Positions 36,464 to 49,340 of a stretch of DNA of 64,000 nt are shown here, in pieces; position 1 is the first letter of the stretch; every line of letters starts with the position of its first letter. A model generated the notes under the pieces. That model was given only the letters and a program-made list of their open reading frames with translations, was not told where the DNA came from and made no database searches. The DNA is taken from NCBI GenBank assembly GCA_029959195.1, contig CP114118.1:1612001-1676000 (forward strand), in the 5' to 3' direction. Both the position numbers and the translations under genes were made by a program. Origin of the DNA: Dictyophora rubrovolvata. Its lineage: Eukaryota; Basidiomycota; Agaricomycetes; Phallales; Phallaceae.

Positions 36464-38528
36464 ATGTGCCATCTCTCTCCGACTGTTCATCTGGCGTGGG
36501 CTGTTCTAACTTGTGGGGTGTGTTAAAATACTATTCTTTCTCAATAATCACTCTAGATCTAAAGTTTCAAAGCTTTTGGTATTTTTGATTCAACATCTTT
36601 GGAGATATGATCGGTTCAAATGTCTGGCCCTGTCAGGAGGGAAGCAGCCTGGAGCTTTTAGACGGGTAATGACAGTGAGTCGGGACTGACCTTTTCCATG
36701 GTATATCGTTGAGAAAAGATAATCCTTAGTATTCCTACATAACATCTGTGCCTGCTTTGGCGGTTTATACAGTCTCTATGGCTGTCCTAAAATATAGGAA
36801 TGGATATTCACTTGTCGGCTACGGACTCAGTCAGTTCATGATCTTAGCTTTTCCAACTAGCATCATTTACTCAATTAGGTTTCAAGTTGTTCCAACCCCC
36901 TTTTTTCAATGGAAGGGATCAGACCGTGCTTGGCTACAACCCCTATATATCATATTCGGCATTGTGTGGGGCCTTGAAATGTGAGATTTTGAAACGTGAT
37001 GAGTTGACTGGACTACTGATAAATGATAGAGTCACTCATTTAGAAGGTTGTTTTTATTTTACAAAACGAAAAGCATTCATCTTGATTGCTTTTTTAGAAC
37101 TCATGTTTTGGCTTTTCCTACTTCATCAAGGCCCGGTCCGGCGGTATTGGTTTGCTAGCTGGGAGTTTAAAATTTGGGCCATAGGTACCTCCTCTTCTTT
37201 TCAAAAAAAAATATGTATGTTTTTTCTCCGATCATTCTAGGTTCTTGTATTGCCATGGCTGGTTTGCCGTTGACTGCAGTCTTAACAAGAGCTAATCCTT
37301 TGAAAGTAAGATGCTGGATAAAGACCGTTAAATCTGAATTTCTCATTACGTTGACAGGCCGAAGCCTATTTATTCCTTGTTGGATCGCTTTCTTCGTTCA
37401 CCATCACTGTTGCGTTTTTCAGCGTTCTTGCTAAATTTCCCAGATTACTCCGAACCGTGAAGAAGGAGGGCGCTGCAGCTCCGGTAATATCAAGGCTCGT
37501 TAATTTCCATGAATTAAACGTATGCAAATACGATTTTTTCTCGAATAATCTCATAACAATCAATAGATTCTTCGTGTCGTTTTCAGATTATTTATGACGG
37601 TCCCATTAATAATTCTAGGAGTAGATGGAGTACGCCCTCATAATGTCATCAATGAACATCAGTACGTGAGCATTCATACGAAGTATGATACTATTTATAT
37701 AACAATTATATAGATTATGGACCGGTATGTAATTATAGGGTTCAATGTAAAAGTGACTTCATTCTTATTCTCTTTCCCCTCAAGATCTCCTTGCATTCCT
37801 GTCAGCAGTCGGTACTGTTGTTTCTTCAGCTATAACACTTTTGATTTTTTTCCCTCGTTCACTCGGTGAAGACTCGAGCTCGCGTCCCTATTCAACTGAA
37901 ACACGATCTCACTATCCTTCCTTGGCATCTAGGGAGTCTTATGGTACTAATCGTCGTCATCAGAAAGTCCCCTTCATCAACATGGGAAATATGACCTCCA
38001 CCCAAGCCCACATTGACCGTCACTCAGAAATATCTAAGTTATTTGGCACTAACTCCGGACAATTAGGAAAGACCCAGATTATCGCGAAGGACACTTCGAT
38101 GCCTTCACAGAACTTCGAGGATCATAGAATCTCATTCAGTCCTCTTCCTACGCCTTCCTACCCAGCAAAAACTTTCTCTGAAGAAGATTATTCTCTACGG
38201 GATAGCATCGACTATGAAAGTCAATGGTCAATCTCGGAGTCTGATGATAAACAATTTGGTGGTATCAATTATGAGAGGCCCGAGTACTCGGAGTATCGCC
38301 TCCTTTCAGACATCGAGATGCGTTTAATGGAGCTACGCCTTATAGAGATTGGCCAGATCATTGGTAGAGGGATCCACCAGTCCACTCGACCCTTACGACT
38401 ACACCCTTACGTGCGTGCTACACACACCCTTCTCTGAAAGCTCATACTGAGATACTTTATAGATTACCTCTTTCACGTCACCAATTGATCTTCCGTATGA
38501 CGACGAGCTTGGGCCACGTGCCGTTTAG
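36464..38528 (+). CDS. Multi-pass membrane protein, Agaricomycete family of unknown function
   Basis: ATG 36464 (MCHLSPTVHLAWAVLTCG) starts a gene of about eleven exons, including a 17-nt exon at 37030..37046 and an 11-nt exon at 37714..37724. Joined sequence reads LWRYDRFKCLALSGGKQPGA, RRVMTYSYITSVPALAVYTV, GIVWGLEIVTHLEELMFWLF, VRRYWFASWEFKIWAIG, FRLFMTVPLIILGVDGV and QLWTDLLAFLSAVGTVVSS, with about seven predicted membrane helices and a cytoplasmic Ser-rich tail of about 200 residues. The layout recalls a seven-helix receptor-like protein but shows no named GPCR motif. I chose a final exon at 38463..38528 (ITSFTSPIDLPYDDELG) because HPY is followed by a good donor gtgcgt; reading through instead stops at 38437. 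Confidence 0.75.
37030..37046 (+). other. 17-nt microexon of the membrane-protein gene
   Basis: The exon AGTCACTCATTTAGAAG is flanked by an AG acceptor and GT donor. It joins GLE to ELMFWLF as GLEIVTHLEELMFWLF without a frame break. Confidence 0.7.
37714..37724 (+). other. 11-nt microexon of the membrane-protein gene
   Basis: ATTATGGACCG lies between tatatag and gtatgt. It joins NEHQ to DLLAFLSAVG as NEHQLWTDLLAFL in frame. Confidence 0.7.
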
Positions 38529-38757
38529 TTTTATTTATTATCTTATTTATTTTGAGTCTCAATGAAAATACTTTTTTCTCTCGGATAGTCCATTGTGTGC
38601 TAATTATTGTACCGCTAGTGTATCATTGACCCTCACTTCAAGCAACGTGCGTCTAGAATGAACTCTATTCCATAACACGCATGTAGTAGGTGATAAACAG
38701 TTTGTCGTCATCAAAATATCAACAGCGGACCATTCAGCAATGGTCACAAAGCAGTCT

Positions 38758-39484
38758 CTAGAAACAATACCACTTCCGCCTTTCATATCTTTGTAAAGGG
38801 TCATCCCACTTGGGCACGACTTTCAATTGTTGCATCATTGGAAGAAGCCAGTGGCTGCGATAATATCTACGTGCTGCGCGTGCACAGTCTTCTGGCGTAA
38901 GCCTCTTGCGAATCACCTTTTCGTCGAGCGAATTTCTATGTAAATTATAAAGGATAGCAATGTCGAGTAAGTCTGCAAGATGGTTTCTTCTTCCGCAACA
39001 TTTGACTTTGCTAATAAACAACTCCGTGGTGGAGTGGGCAGGCAAGCCACCGATACTTTGTAGAATTACGGAACTCCAGGGACTCCTGGACATAATGTAA
39101 AACAAGGGGACAAGCTTTATAAAATGCAGAAATTTCAGACCTTTCAAAGATAGAGATCTGGACGCCAGCGATAATGTCAACGAGTCTCATTCGAAGGCGT
39201 TTCGTAAAACCATCCTTTTCAGTCATCATGTCCGCATTGCTTCCCGCCATAACATGATAGTGACCGGTTTCCTTGAAAAGACCCATTATTTTCGCCCAGG
39301 TTACAAAAATAGGTTTTCTGATTTCCAAATCTAAACTTTCTGCATGTCGATTTTTATCGAGATGATTCATAACGAAACCACCCAGGAACGCGTGGGAGAT
39401 ACCATGGCTCTTCAGAATGCTGTTGCAGCTCCTAGCAGCAGTCATTACATTCGATGGGCTGGGAGTGGTAGATTCAAGAGGCAT
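38758..39484 (-). CDS. Nucleotidyltransferase-like protein, lineage-specific family (tentative)
   Basis: Exons 39484..39057 and 39010..38758 encode 226 residues, starting MPLESTTPSPSNVMTAARSC. The segment ILKSHGISHAFLGGFVMNHL followed by ESLDLEIRKP resembles the GG...DxD/E layout of minimal nucleotidyltransferase folds found in many paralogues in mushroom genomes. The second exon gives KVKCCGRRNHLADLLDIAIL, a helical region often found at the end of that family. Catalytic activity is doubtful because the acidic pair is DLE rather than DxD. The intron is 46 nt and the phase closes cleanly. Confidence 0.6.
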
Positions 39485-39973
39485 TGTTGAGAAAAAGTGT
39501 GGTTTACGGTTAAAGGCAAAAGGATGTCAAAGTCCTTAAACGAAAATGAAGCTCATATACCTTTCATGTTGTGGCCTTGGACCGTTTGTGGACTAACCAA
39601 GACACGAATGGTCACTTCTGTGACGACTTGAAAATGGGTCTGTCTACATAAAAGAAACGCGTATAGATTTCCGACATCACGATGCTTGCTGTTTTAATTG
39701 GGAGAGGTTGAGACGAAAACAAAGGAAGCCCGCCTCGTGTTGGGACAGATCGAAAACGGTTCCTGACGAATCCTTTGTGGTAAGATGCCGAAACCCCATT
39801 TTGTGCCAAACTTGAGAAAATTGATTTCTATATTCCATTTTCCCTGTAACTTTCACTCACAAGTAGAAGGTTAAGCGTGAACATGGATAAGGTTGGAGAC
39901 GAAGCGCGAGATATGTCACATTTACGTAACGTGCTTATTTCCAGCCGGCATCTCCATCGCAGTCAATTTGGTT
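39485..39973. other. Spacer between nucleotidyltransferase-like gene and EFG1
   Basis: 489 bases of divergent 5' flank. An upstream ATG at about 39883 opens a short frame that does not join EFG1 convincingly. Confidence 0.4.
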
Positions 39974-40890
39974 ATGGTGATTCTAGACAATTCTAACAAG
40001 GACAAAGGAACAAAGCGAAAGAGAACAACAAACTCAAAGAATTCAAATCCTTCCACTGTTGGCGTGCAAAAAATCAAATCTGCTTTACGACAAACAAAGC
40101 GTTTATTAGCTAAGGTGCATAACATATTTGTATGGGAGTTAAGCACAAGACTTACCTAAAAGTCTAAAGGATAATTTGGCAGCAGATGTTAGAATTGAAA
40201 CAGAAAGACGTTTAAAATCCCTCGAGACAGACTTGGAACGAGCAGAACGGTCCCAGAAGGAGCGACAAAACGCCCTTCGGTACCACAAGGTATGCTACTC
40301 GGAGCTGCAGCTTTTTTCCTTGAACTAATTATGTCTCAGGTGAAATTTTTTGGTATGTATTATTATTGGACGGTAGTCAAAAACTTACAAGACACGAATT
40401 AGAGCGCCAAAAAGTATGTCGTAAAATCAAACAAGTCAAAAAGGAACTCGGCGACGGATCTCTTAGTCCAGCTCGTTTGGCTGAGCTACAAGAGTCGCTG
40501 CTCTCCCTTCGGGTTGATTTGAATTATATTCTGGTACGTGTTGCACATGGGCTATGCGATTTCAGGACTAAATTAAGCTGTTAGCATTACCCCAAAGTTC
40601 GAAAGTACATCTCGCTGTTCCCATCTTCAGAGACATCAAGTACCAGTGAGACTGATACTCAAAGGGAGGAGCTACGTCATCAAACTAAAGTTGCTATGCA
40701 AAGGGGAGAGTTGGACGTCGAACCGGAATTGAAAACAGATAAAGAATTCCAATCTCAATCATTTCAAGAGCGGACGTTGGCTTCGAACGTATCCAAACAT
40801 AAAGATAGACAGAAACTTAATGATGGAGCTAAAGATAAAGGTTTATCGGGCGACGCCTTTTTCGAAACATCGGACAACGAAGAGGATTGA
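39974..40890 (+). CDS. EFG1: EFG1, rRNA-processing protein of the small subunit pathway
   Basis: Five exons (39974..40114, 40170..40289, 40340..40352, 40403..40533, 40585..40890) encode 236 residues. The conserved core reads KIKSALRQTKRLLAKDNLAA, DVRIETERRLKSLETDLERA, RYHKVKFFERQKVCRKIKQV, NYILHYPKVRKYISLF. This is the Efg1 family, nucleolar factors for early 18S rRNA processing, with a basic N terminus and acidic tail (SDNEED). The 13-nt third exon supplies VKFF. An acceptor further downstream (gaattag at 40397-40402) is required to give ERQKV; the nearer AG sites break the frame. ATG 39974 (MVILDNSNKDKGTKRKR) is used. Confidence 0.88.
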
Positions 40891-40915
40891 GAAATATGTA
40901 TGATATATTGTGACC

Positions 40916-43900
40916 TTAACCATCTGCCTCCGCTTCGTCCTCCGATACTTCGAGACCCGCATTACGCATACGATCTTTATCACGTTTACGTTTTGTGCTC
41001 AACTCTTCTAGGAAGACTAATAAGTCCTCCTGCTCTTTGTCCGCTTCGGCCTTAGAAACCTGCAGTTGGTTGAATTCTCCTTGTACTGACACTAATTGGT
41101 CAATGATCGCACGTTTCTAGTAAAATTATAAGACAAAATTTTCCCCAAATTTACACATAAATTCCCTTACTTCTTCATTAAACTGTCGTATTCTCTGTTC
41201 AACTTCAGAGCGTAAAACGCCTAGCTCTTTCCTTTGTTGCTGAACTGTGTCCTGGAGAGAAGAAACCAATGTTACTGTCTCAGGAGAATCTTGTACAGTG
41301 AGTCCTCGCTGAGCAGCCTCCTTTAAGTGCCCAATCTCAGCAGCCTGGTTTTGAATGATCTCTTGCAAGGAAGAGATCAAGACAGCCTGATCGTTATCCT
41401 CATCTGTATGAACATGTTATGTCTGTGTACTTCTTTTGCTATTGACTTACGAGACTGGGCAGAAATAGTGTTTGGATCCATTATGATAGCTCGTTGTATA
41501 GAATCTACGAAGAGGGGAGTTGGAGCGGCGCCAAGAAAGAATATAAAGTAACTGACAGAAGTTTGATTTCCAAAATTCAGTAAAATTCCAGTCAAACCAT
41601 ATTTCTCCCTGTGCGTTCTTCATCGTAGGTGAGACGAGGGCAGACTGTAATCCAGTGTAAGGCAAGACAAATGAGTCGGGTCCAATGGTTTTAAATCGGT
41701 CATCATCTTTAAGTCTGTTCATCCGTGCGGACAAGATATCCGGGGTCAGACGTTCAATGATTGAGTAGATAGTTTGACTTCAGATAATTTTGACATATGG
41801 ATAAGAGAATGCGTCTCACAGTTACTAAAACCCGAGCTTACCGAGTGATTTCTCCAGGTTCACGATTATACTCATAACAAACGGCTAGAAGGAAGGAGCA
41901 GAGCCCTTGGACCAAAACGTCGACTCCGGAGGTTTGATTGATAGGTTCAACAAGCTTGATCACGGGGCTTTCAGTAGGGCCATTGGGAAGAAAGAAGAGT
42001 GGTACCGCACTTACGATACTTAAGCCTCCCTCATCCAAAAATTCACGCACACCGACCGGATTATCGTACAACCATTGTGAAAGAAGAACAAGGTAGCCAA
42101 CAATAATTCGGTCCCACTCTCGCTCTTCTCGACTATCGCCTTGTTCTAGAGCACGCGACCGTGATAGAAAAGATAACGTCATGTGCTCCGTTAACGTTTG
42201 AAGGAGTGTTTGTTGACGATCATCATTTTCAGGTTCATTCTGTTGGTTTTGGTTAGGCGGGCCTTCACCATCCGCGGGTACAAAGTAATTTCCCTGAGAC
42301 GAGGTATTCTGTTGGGTAATATAACTGGGTATAATCTGTTGAGCTAGGGCTTTCACGGTATACGAATGATCAAAAAATGAGGAGAAAAGTAGTGCCGAGA
42401 GGTGGACGTGGTTTGCCACTTGCAAAGAAAGAGGGGAAGTGGGCAGGGTTGTTAAAGAAGATAGGAGGCCAATGATGGCACTACTTTTAATACTTTCTGG
42501 ATTAAAGGCCGAGATTTAGGCAGCGTTACTAAATTGATAAACAAGAATGTAACCTTGGCCTTCAGCAGGGACTGCGCTGGAGAGAATTTCCAGCCGAATG
42601 TCTTCTTCTTTACTATAATTCTGTAGTCAACCGGAGTTAACATATAGCAGTTCCATTATTTGAAAAGAGACGAACCTGGAAAACGGTTAATGACGATGCT
42701 CTAAACTCCAGGCCATCGCGACTTCTTCCATCTGCGCTATCGACAATCCCTCCATATTCTCCGTCGATAACATTATTCATTAAAACATTCACAGCGATGG
42801 TCGAATCCAATCTATCCCATTCTTCACCATTTGTATCTGGAACAGGTTGATACGATGTCAGGATTGCTTTAGGAAAGACCGGAGATACAGGAAGTAAGCG
42901 AAGAGCCTAGCGCTATTTTAGACTTGATCTGGAAGGATAACCTAAAGAAGAATCGTACTTTAATTTTGATGACTGTAGGGGCATTAGATGCCAATGCTAG
43001 TTCAAACAAGCACCGTAAAAATATATTTTGTTGACTCTGAAGAATGGAGATCCCTGAAGTAATCACAATGAAAAATCAAGATTACGCACGGTTTTCCCTT
43101 TATTACCAACTAAAAGGCCGAGTATTCCAACCAATATACCAACGTTAATTGTTTTTTGAGGTTCCCAGAATTGTAGAGCGAATTCAGCCGGGGCGGGGCT
43201 GTCAGAGGAAAGATCGGGAGGAAACATAAGTAAGGCAGTCAAGTGAGTCCAAAGTGACGTTTCACGGAAATAGGACTTGTAAAATAAGAAAAGTGGCAAA
43301 TCCGACCGACTGCATCGATACATACCAGATTGGACACGTTGAAGCGTAGTAGACCGTCGATACAGGTAAGACAGTCTTGTACCACGATTCCTCCTTCAAT
43401 TCCACCCTCGGCAGCAATTATGTTTAATAATTTTTCGAATATGCCTTCAAAAGCTAGAATTTTCTGAATTTCGGCATTTTGAGATATGAGAACTTGTAGC
43501 ATAGCGAGACCCTCTGTTTCCCAACGAGTTAGTTGCATAAATAACGATGAGAATGTGGGCACCACAAACCATTACGAGTTATCTCCCGTTTATCCTCAAG
43601 GATGGCTACGACATTTGAGAAACCCACTGCAGATTTTATGAAGTATCCCTGAACGACTGTTTTACGATTCTGCAAGAGTACTTGTAACAATCGTAACGCT
43701 CCGAAACGAGTGTAGAACGTAGTATTTCCTAGCAATTGGAAGAGCTTATCAGACGTCTGAGATGTCGAAAGTATAACATCTGTGTGTTTCATCCCTAAAG
43801 CCTTCGACCCGCTAGTTCCTGGTGCGGCCGGAGCCAGGTCGTTTTCATCGTTAACATCGCAGAGAACGGCTAACGTCTCCAGGACGGCTTTTGTGATATC

Positions 43901-44137
43901 TGCGTCTATATCTGAATCTTTGTCCAAGACATCTAGCAAGCCAAACAGAGAAATTTCGCCTACTTCTGCCTTGCAGTCTTTCGAAAGGCCTTTCAGCGAT
44001 AGAACAGCGGCTCGACGATCCGAAAGCAAGGTTTCTTGGGATAAACGGTCAGCTAATTTACGTATGGTTTCGCTGGGAGTCTGCGGGGCACCAGTTGGTC
44101 CTCGCAATGCATTGTACGTCTGCGACAAGAAATCCAT
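40916..44137 (-). CDS. USO1: USO1/p115 vesicle-tethering protein
   Basis: ATG 44137 opens MDFLSQTYNALRGPTGAPQT. The armadillo-like globular head follows (IRKLADRLSQETLLSDRRAA, VLSLKGLSKDCKAEVGEISL, NTTFYTRFGALRLLQVLLQ, NEGLAMLQVLISQNAEIQKI). Then come the conserved MNRLKDDDRFKTIGPDSFVL and WNFTEFWKSNFYSIQRAI segments. A short coiled coil (ISSLQEIIQNQAAEIGHLKE) and an acidic end (EVSEDEAEADG) complete it. About a dozen short exons give roughly 880 residues, much shorter in coiled coil than yeast Uso1 and closer to animal p115. It tethers ER-derived COPII vesicles to the Golgi under Ypt1/Rab1 control. Its 3' end lies 25 bases from the convergent EFG1 stop codon. Confidence 0.92.
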
Positions 44138-44264
44138 TTGATGGACTTTCGGACGTGCTTTTCAAAAGTGAAAGGACGTTACATAATTGAGATTACATCA
44201 TGTGCCACAACTTTGAGTTGAGAGTATCAAAACACAACAGGCAGTAAGGCCAACTACGACTTCT

Positions 44265-45706
44265 TTATTGAATCTTCACCTTGTGATTTGCCGTCTTCTC
44301 CGTTTCATCACCAAATATATCAATGTCCCACCGAGGCTGGTTCACAAGGGCCGGGATGTTATATCTGGCAAGCGCGCACGCCCCGAGTCAGTCATTAGCA
44401 CTGGTCTCATTCTAGAACATAAATACCTGAGGGGCTTCTTCGGAACAGACTCAACCTCTTTAATATCTTCCGGGCTAAGGTTTACCTGTTGAAAATTTGA
44501 AATAATACGTTCTGTTGCGTGGAGTAGTTAGTCGTATCATGAAGCACGATGACCAGCGATCGTACGAACCAGGAGTTACGCTTTTCGGGAGTACGGAGGT
44601 TCCACGAGAAGCACCCCAAGAAATAAGTACTTGTGCTGGTGTAGCATTAAGTCGCTTGGCAACATTCTTAATTGGCTCTAATTCGGTAAGTAGAGGTTCT
44701 TGTCGACCTGGTCGCAAAACAATGAATTTTGTCGTACTCAAAAGAAGTCAGTGTGACTCACTGTTGTTTCCCAGGGGGCTATAAGCCGTGACATGGATAC
44801 CCTTTGATTTGCAGTAATCTACAAGCTCTTCCTGGGGAAGTCTAGGGTGTAATTCGACTTGGTTTACGGCTGGTACAACCCCGGTTATTTTGATTAGAGT
44901 GTCGATATGGTCGATCGAAAAGTTGGAAACACCAATAGCACGGACCTTTACATCATAACAGACGGATAATCAGACGATACTTTTTTATTTCGTGTTGGAC
45001 GTATAATGTACATTGACGAACCTTGTTTTTCGGGAGAGCAACCATGGCTTTCCATGTGTCAACAAGCGAAGTTTCCAAATCCAATTCGACTTCATTTGAG
45101 TTGTCGGCTTGTACGGGAAATAGACCCCTTCCGGGAACGAAGGAGACAGGCCAGTGGATCACTATAATTGACGTCAGTCTCTGACAATGAAACATGTGCA
45201 AGAAAGCTTGCATACAATAAAGGTCGAGGTAGTCTAACCCAAGATCCGAAAGAGTAGTATCTAATTCGGCCTCAACTAAATGTGGCTGATGGGAAGAATT
45301 CCAAAGTTTGCTCGTAATGAACAGATCTTCTCGTTTTACAACGCTAGGGATCACTTTTTTCAAAGCAACGCCAACCTAATTTCCAATAGAAAAAGAAGGA
45401 TTGCATCGCAGAAAATGAATAAATGAAACGATTTTAAAGTCTGATTAAGGATGTTATGAAGGCTAGATTACAGTACCTCTTTCTGGTTTTTATAGATGTG
45501 GGCAAAATCGAGATGTATATAACCATTTTTGACTGCGATTTCGACCTTAATTTCGGGAAATTCAGTGAGATTTGTTCTTACAGTGTGCGAAAGTAGCCTC
45601 GACTTACAGCTGTCTGCACTTCGTTAGGCTTGGAGAGCCATGTTCCAAAGCCGATAGCTGGTATTTCTGCTCCAGTTGACAGTTTAAACTTTGTGCCGAA
45701 AGACAT
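44265..45706 (-). CDS. Aldo-keto reductase (AKR)
   Basis: ATG 45706 gives [20 protein letters not shown], the usual AKR opening, and TAA lies at 44265. The catalytic tetrad is visible in order: D and Y in [15 protein letters not shown] in FITSKLW, H in IHWPVSF. Cofactor-side motifs include [18 protein letters not shown], and [11 protein letters not shown] with the phosphate-binding Lys/Ser. The gene has about seven introns. Closest types are fungal glycerol/xylose-type NADPH reductases; substrate cannot be fixed from sequence. It is the leftmost of a run of redox genes extending to 56 kb. Confidence 0.9.
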
Positions 45707-45964
45707 TGTGAGGAGAAGAAAAGAGATTGGTGGTGGTGAATATATGCAGTCAATTTGTGTGTTTATATAGGCATCTTCTTAGAAAATCGGACCGAAAACG
45801 GGCCGGGAAATGCATTGCGCCGTGACAAACTTATGGCACTGTCACTCGGTCTCTATTGATTATCCAGACTGAAAATCATATCCAACTCCCACGATCATCG
45901 CCGTTCAGCTGATCAAAAAACAATGGTGAGGTATTATCACAAGTCAAAGGTTCCGTAAGTTAAG

Positions 45965-47646
45965 TTAAGGGCTCGAGAACACATCGGATTCAAAAGTGAA
46001 TCTCTCCGTGTCTTGCAGTCGCGTCACCAATGCATCTCCTAATGCACTAACCGGTGTCAACACTCCCCCTTCCTGTGCCAATGGAGTCAGTTTCGAGGTA
46101 TTGAGCAACGCAATCCCGCATTCGACAACCATTACTGCCAAAACGAAACAAAAAGAAGAATTAAGCAATCGGTGGCCATGGCTCGAGCGAAGAAGCACTC
46201 AACTTGCGGTGCACAAGTATCCAGGATCTCCTTGAATTCTAATAACTGATCTCGCTTGGGCTTTAGGCTGCGTACTTGTTCCGACAGTTTCGGTAATATT
46301 CGTCATTTTCAAGTATCCATTTTCCATCTCTCTTCATGTCATTCAGTACCTCTAAGAACCAATATTTTCCCCGCAAGAAGAAAGACTCACTCGGCTTGAG
46401 GATTACGGACGCGATCAACGACCAAGCGTTTGAACCAAGCCCGAGCCTATGATACAGACTGTCAGCGTTTACTCTCAAATGTTGCTTCTAGGCGTTTACA
46501 ACTTACGAAGCTATACTTATGCAATAAGAGTGCCACGACGGTCAAAAACGAACTGAGCAGAAACGCATGGACTCGTCCAGATGTACCGTAAAATTCTTCA
46601 TACGTGAATTTCGGTCCATACCGATATGGTTTCATTAGGCGGCTCATTTCAAAAAGCCCTCTTGTGCGATAAACGTTGAGTTGATTGACCAGCCCCATCA
46701 CATAGATTCCTCCATAAATGACACGCTTTGGCAAGGATAGTGAGTACACGAGACGGGGTCGTAGTCTGGCCGTATGAGCTGTCGGACTCAGGTAATCTGG
46801 ATCCAAAAGAGCGAGACGATCTTGTAGAGGAACATCATTGAAATAGGTGTACATGGACGAAAACGTCCCGGACGAGATTCCACCCTTGTGCTGGTGAACA
46901 GAGATACTACGACCAATCTGTACATTTGGTCCAAGTTTGTCTTTCAGACTTTTGACTGAAAGATACACAGATAGATCGGAGGGAACAGAGTCGTATCCAC
47001 ACGAGGGCAATATAATTGCACCAGTTTTATGAGCCAAATAATCATATCTACCATCGACTCGTGTAAATTCTTTGGGTTCTCTCTAGGAAAAAATAATACG
47101 AGTAGTTACCCGTCGATAATCTTCCGTATCCACGCTGGTTCTCCTGAAGACAAAGATCAAGTACGAGTTTTGCCAGGGTTAGGTATAAATACCTACCAGT
47201 TATATCAACGTAATGGACTGCATTTTGAGCACAAATCCTATGGTATGTCTTTAGCTCCAAAAATTGTAACAGTTGAACTGTAAGTCGTACTTCACAACAG
47301 GTGTGCCGGTGTTCCAGTAAGGTCCGATAGTATTAATCACCACTTTCGATCGCTTAACTGCATCTTCCAAGGAAGGAATGTCTTTAATATCTAGCACTAA
47401 GAGTGGAATCTGAGCACTCAAATTAAGCTCGGCAGCCAGGGCCTGTAGCTTTTTAATCGAGCGAGCTGATGCAATGAATGTAAAAGTCGAACGGTCGCGA
47501 TGATCATTGAGGTAACGAACAGCGAGGCGACCTACGAATCCTGGATTCCGGCAGTATTAGAAAATTTAGTTACTGCGTAATACCGGGCTTCAATACACAC
47601 CTGTGGCCCCGAGGACGAGGATGTCCGTGTTCTGTCTAGTTGCCAT
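45965..47646 (-). CDS. Saccharopine dehydrogenase-like oxidoreductase
   Basis: ATG 47646 starts MATRQNTDILVLGATGFVGR, an N-terminal NAD(P)-binding GxTGFxG motif. Later exons give VVINTIGPYWNTGTPVVKAC, HYVDITG, TGAIILPSCGYDSVPSDL and SVHQHKGGISSGTFSSM, all hallmarks of the YNR / SCCPDH-like branch rather than true lysine-pathway saccharopine reductase. A hydrophobic stretch (AFLLSSFLTVVALLL) in the C-terminal part suggests membrane or lipid-droplet association, as in animal SCCPDH. The end reads TPVSALGDALVTRLQDTERF then FESDVFSSP. Several short introns; exact internal ends were not all fixed. Confidence 0.87.
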
Positions 47647-47933
47647 CGTGAACGTTGGAAGGGTCGTGATCGGCAAACCTTCAATGCAGCTCGGCACCCA
47701 ATAACTATCCCACTGGCACCGCCACTTGCGGGGTGGAGCTCCCTCACAGTCGTATATGGGGGGAATCCTGGGGAATCCAACTTGCTTTGTTAAATTTATT
47801 ATTAAATTGGGGTATTATTTAAATAATAATTTGTTATGAAGACTGAAAAGAAACCCTTTATGGCCACGAATACAATGTATGTATAGTAGAATGAAACATC
47901 AATAAGTCCATTTGGCAATGCCCTAGGCTCTAG

Positions 47934-49340
47934 CTACTCATCTCCGGGATATATATTCGACGACGGTGGTAACCAATTGCCGTTAAAAGCCCTATTCGAC
48001 AAGGTGGGCTGCATGGGCAGAACCTGTGTTAAAGCGCAAGGAACCTTTTTAACCATAATCTGCCGTATCCACTGCCATGGCCACATCCAATCCCATTTGT
48101 TGAGCCACAAACGAGCCATTTCATTTCGTTCGGTATCTCTCCCAAGGAAGAATATGGGATATGACGCGTAGCTATGACATTGCCCAAGCGGAGTCAAAAG
48201 CGTTTCTTTCGGAGGGGGTTTCCACGGGGTATAAGATGAGAATTGAGTAGAGGAGAGGATTGCCATCGCCTTGCTAGCAATCGGATCGGACAACCAAAGA
48301 CCCAGAACCCGAGATGGATGTAAAAAGATTATTGCGTTGAAAATGGCATCATCGTTGCCTACGAATCGACCATGTCGCAACCAGTCATTATGGTAAGCAA
48401 AATAGGCATCGTAAAGCCAATCAATGGCGTTAAGCATGCCACCGAAAAACGTAGCTATGATGGTGAATAATCAATGAGTAAGAACGTATCACTGACAACA
48501 AAGCATGGACCGACATTGGCTGATTTGATTCTCAACTGGTCCCATTTGCTCTGTCCACATGCTCATAGAAGGGTTTGGTAAGCCTTTCAAGGGCATAAAA
48601 ATTAGGTCCTCTTCTGCCCTTTCACTCAGCTCTGCGCCATCATTCCATACTTTTTCCACCCGAAACGGATCGGGCCAGGCTTTGAAAACGTGATTCTCAG
48701 GGAAAGAATCAAAATTTATCCAAAAAGCATATTTGTATTTTTTGTCAGCAGGAGCGCTGTCGCCTTGAAGTTCATCAAGTGCCTGTTTTAAGAAATAAAC
48801 CTTGGCAGTTCGCATAGCAAAAACGTGAGGAGACCCCGTTGGTGGTGCACCGCGATGTCTGCGCATGTTGTGATATTGATCTTGGAAATCAGCTAGAGGG
48901 GGGATTTCTAAAGGAGACTGGAACGTCGTATCTATCCATATTGGCAGATCACCGCGAATTTCTTTGATCTGGCCCTCAAATTCCAGTGATGTGAAGATGA
49001 CGACGTCTGTTGTTATTCGTGACAGGAATTGCGAGAGGGACTTGTTATACTCTGCTTGTGTATGTTTGGAGGTTAGACTAGGGAAAAAGGCAGAGACGAG
49101 AAGTATATTTGATGGTGCAGTGTCATATTGTGAGCCTGTAGAAGGGCTCGGGGTCGAACCGGGAGTTTCGTTCTTCAAGTTTTGGAAAGGCCGCACGATC
49201 GAAATTGAGGAAGGAAAGGCATCGGATGCAGAATAAAAAAAAAATATTATTCCAATAAAGTTTAACAACAAAAACAAAAGAAGGATATGTTTCTGAGTAA
49301 TACTCGCTTTGCGAGCGCGATGGTGGACGGATTCCAACAT
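47934..49340 (-). CDS. HtrL/YibB-like type II membrane protein (putative glycosyltransferase)
   Basis: Exons 49340..48515 and 48454..47934 give 448 residues. A single N-terminal membrane anchor (ILLLFLLLNFIGIIFFFYS) is followed by a Ser/Thr/Pro stem and a lumenal domain. SNILLVSAFFPSL, YAFWINFDSFPEN, STFFGGMLNAIDWLYDAYF and GRFVGNDDAIFNAIIF match the HtrL/YibB family, proteins linked to glycan assembly in bacteria and found as type II proteins in fungi. The NFDS motif could serve as a metal or nucleotide-sugar site, which is inference. The two exons join in frame as ENQISQSTFFGG. Confidence 0.75.

Noticed and set aside
47532-47780. Minus-strand frame overlapping the start of the saccharopine-dehydrogenase-like gene
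   Set aside because: Shadow in another frame; the real first exon starts at ATG 47646 with the GATGFVG motif.
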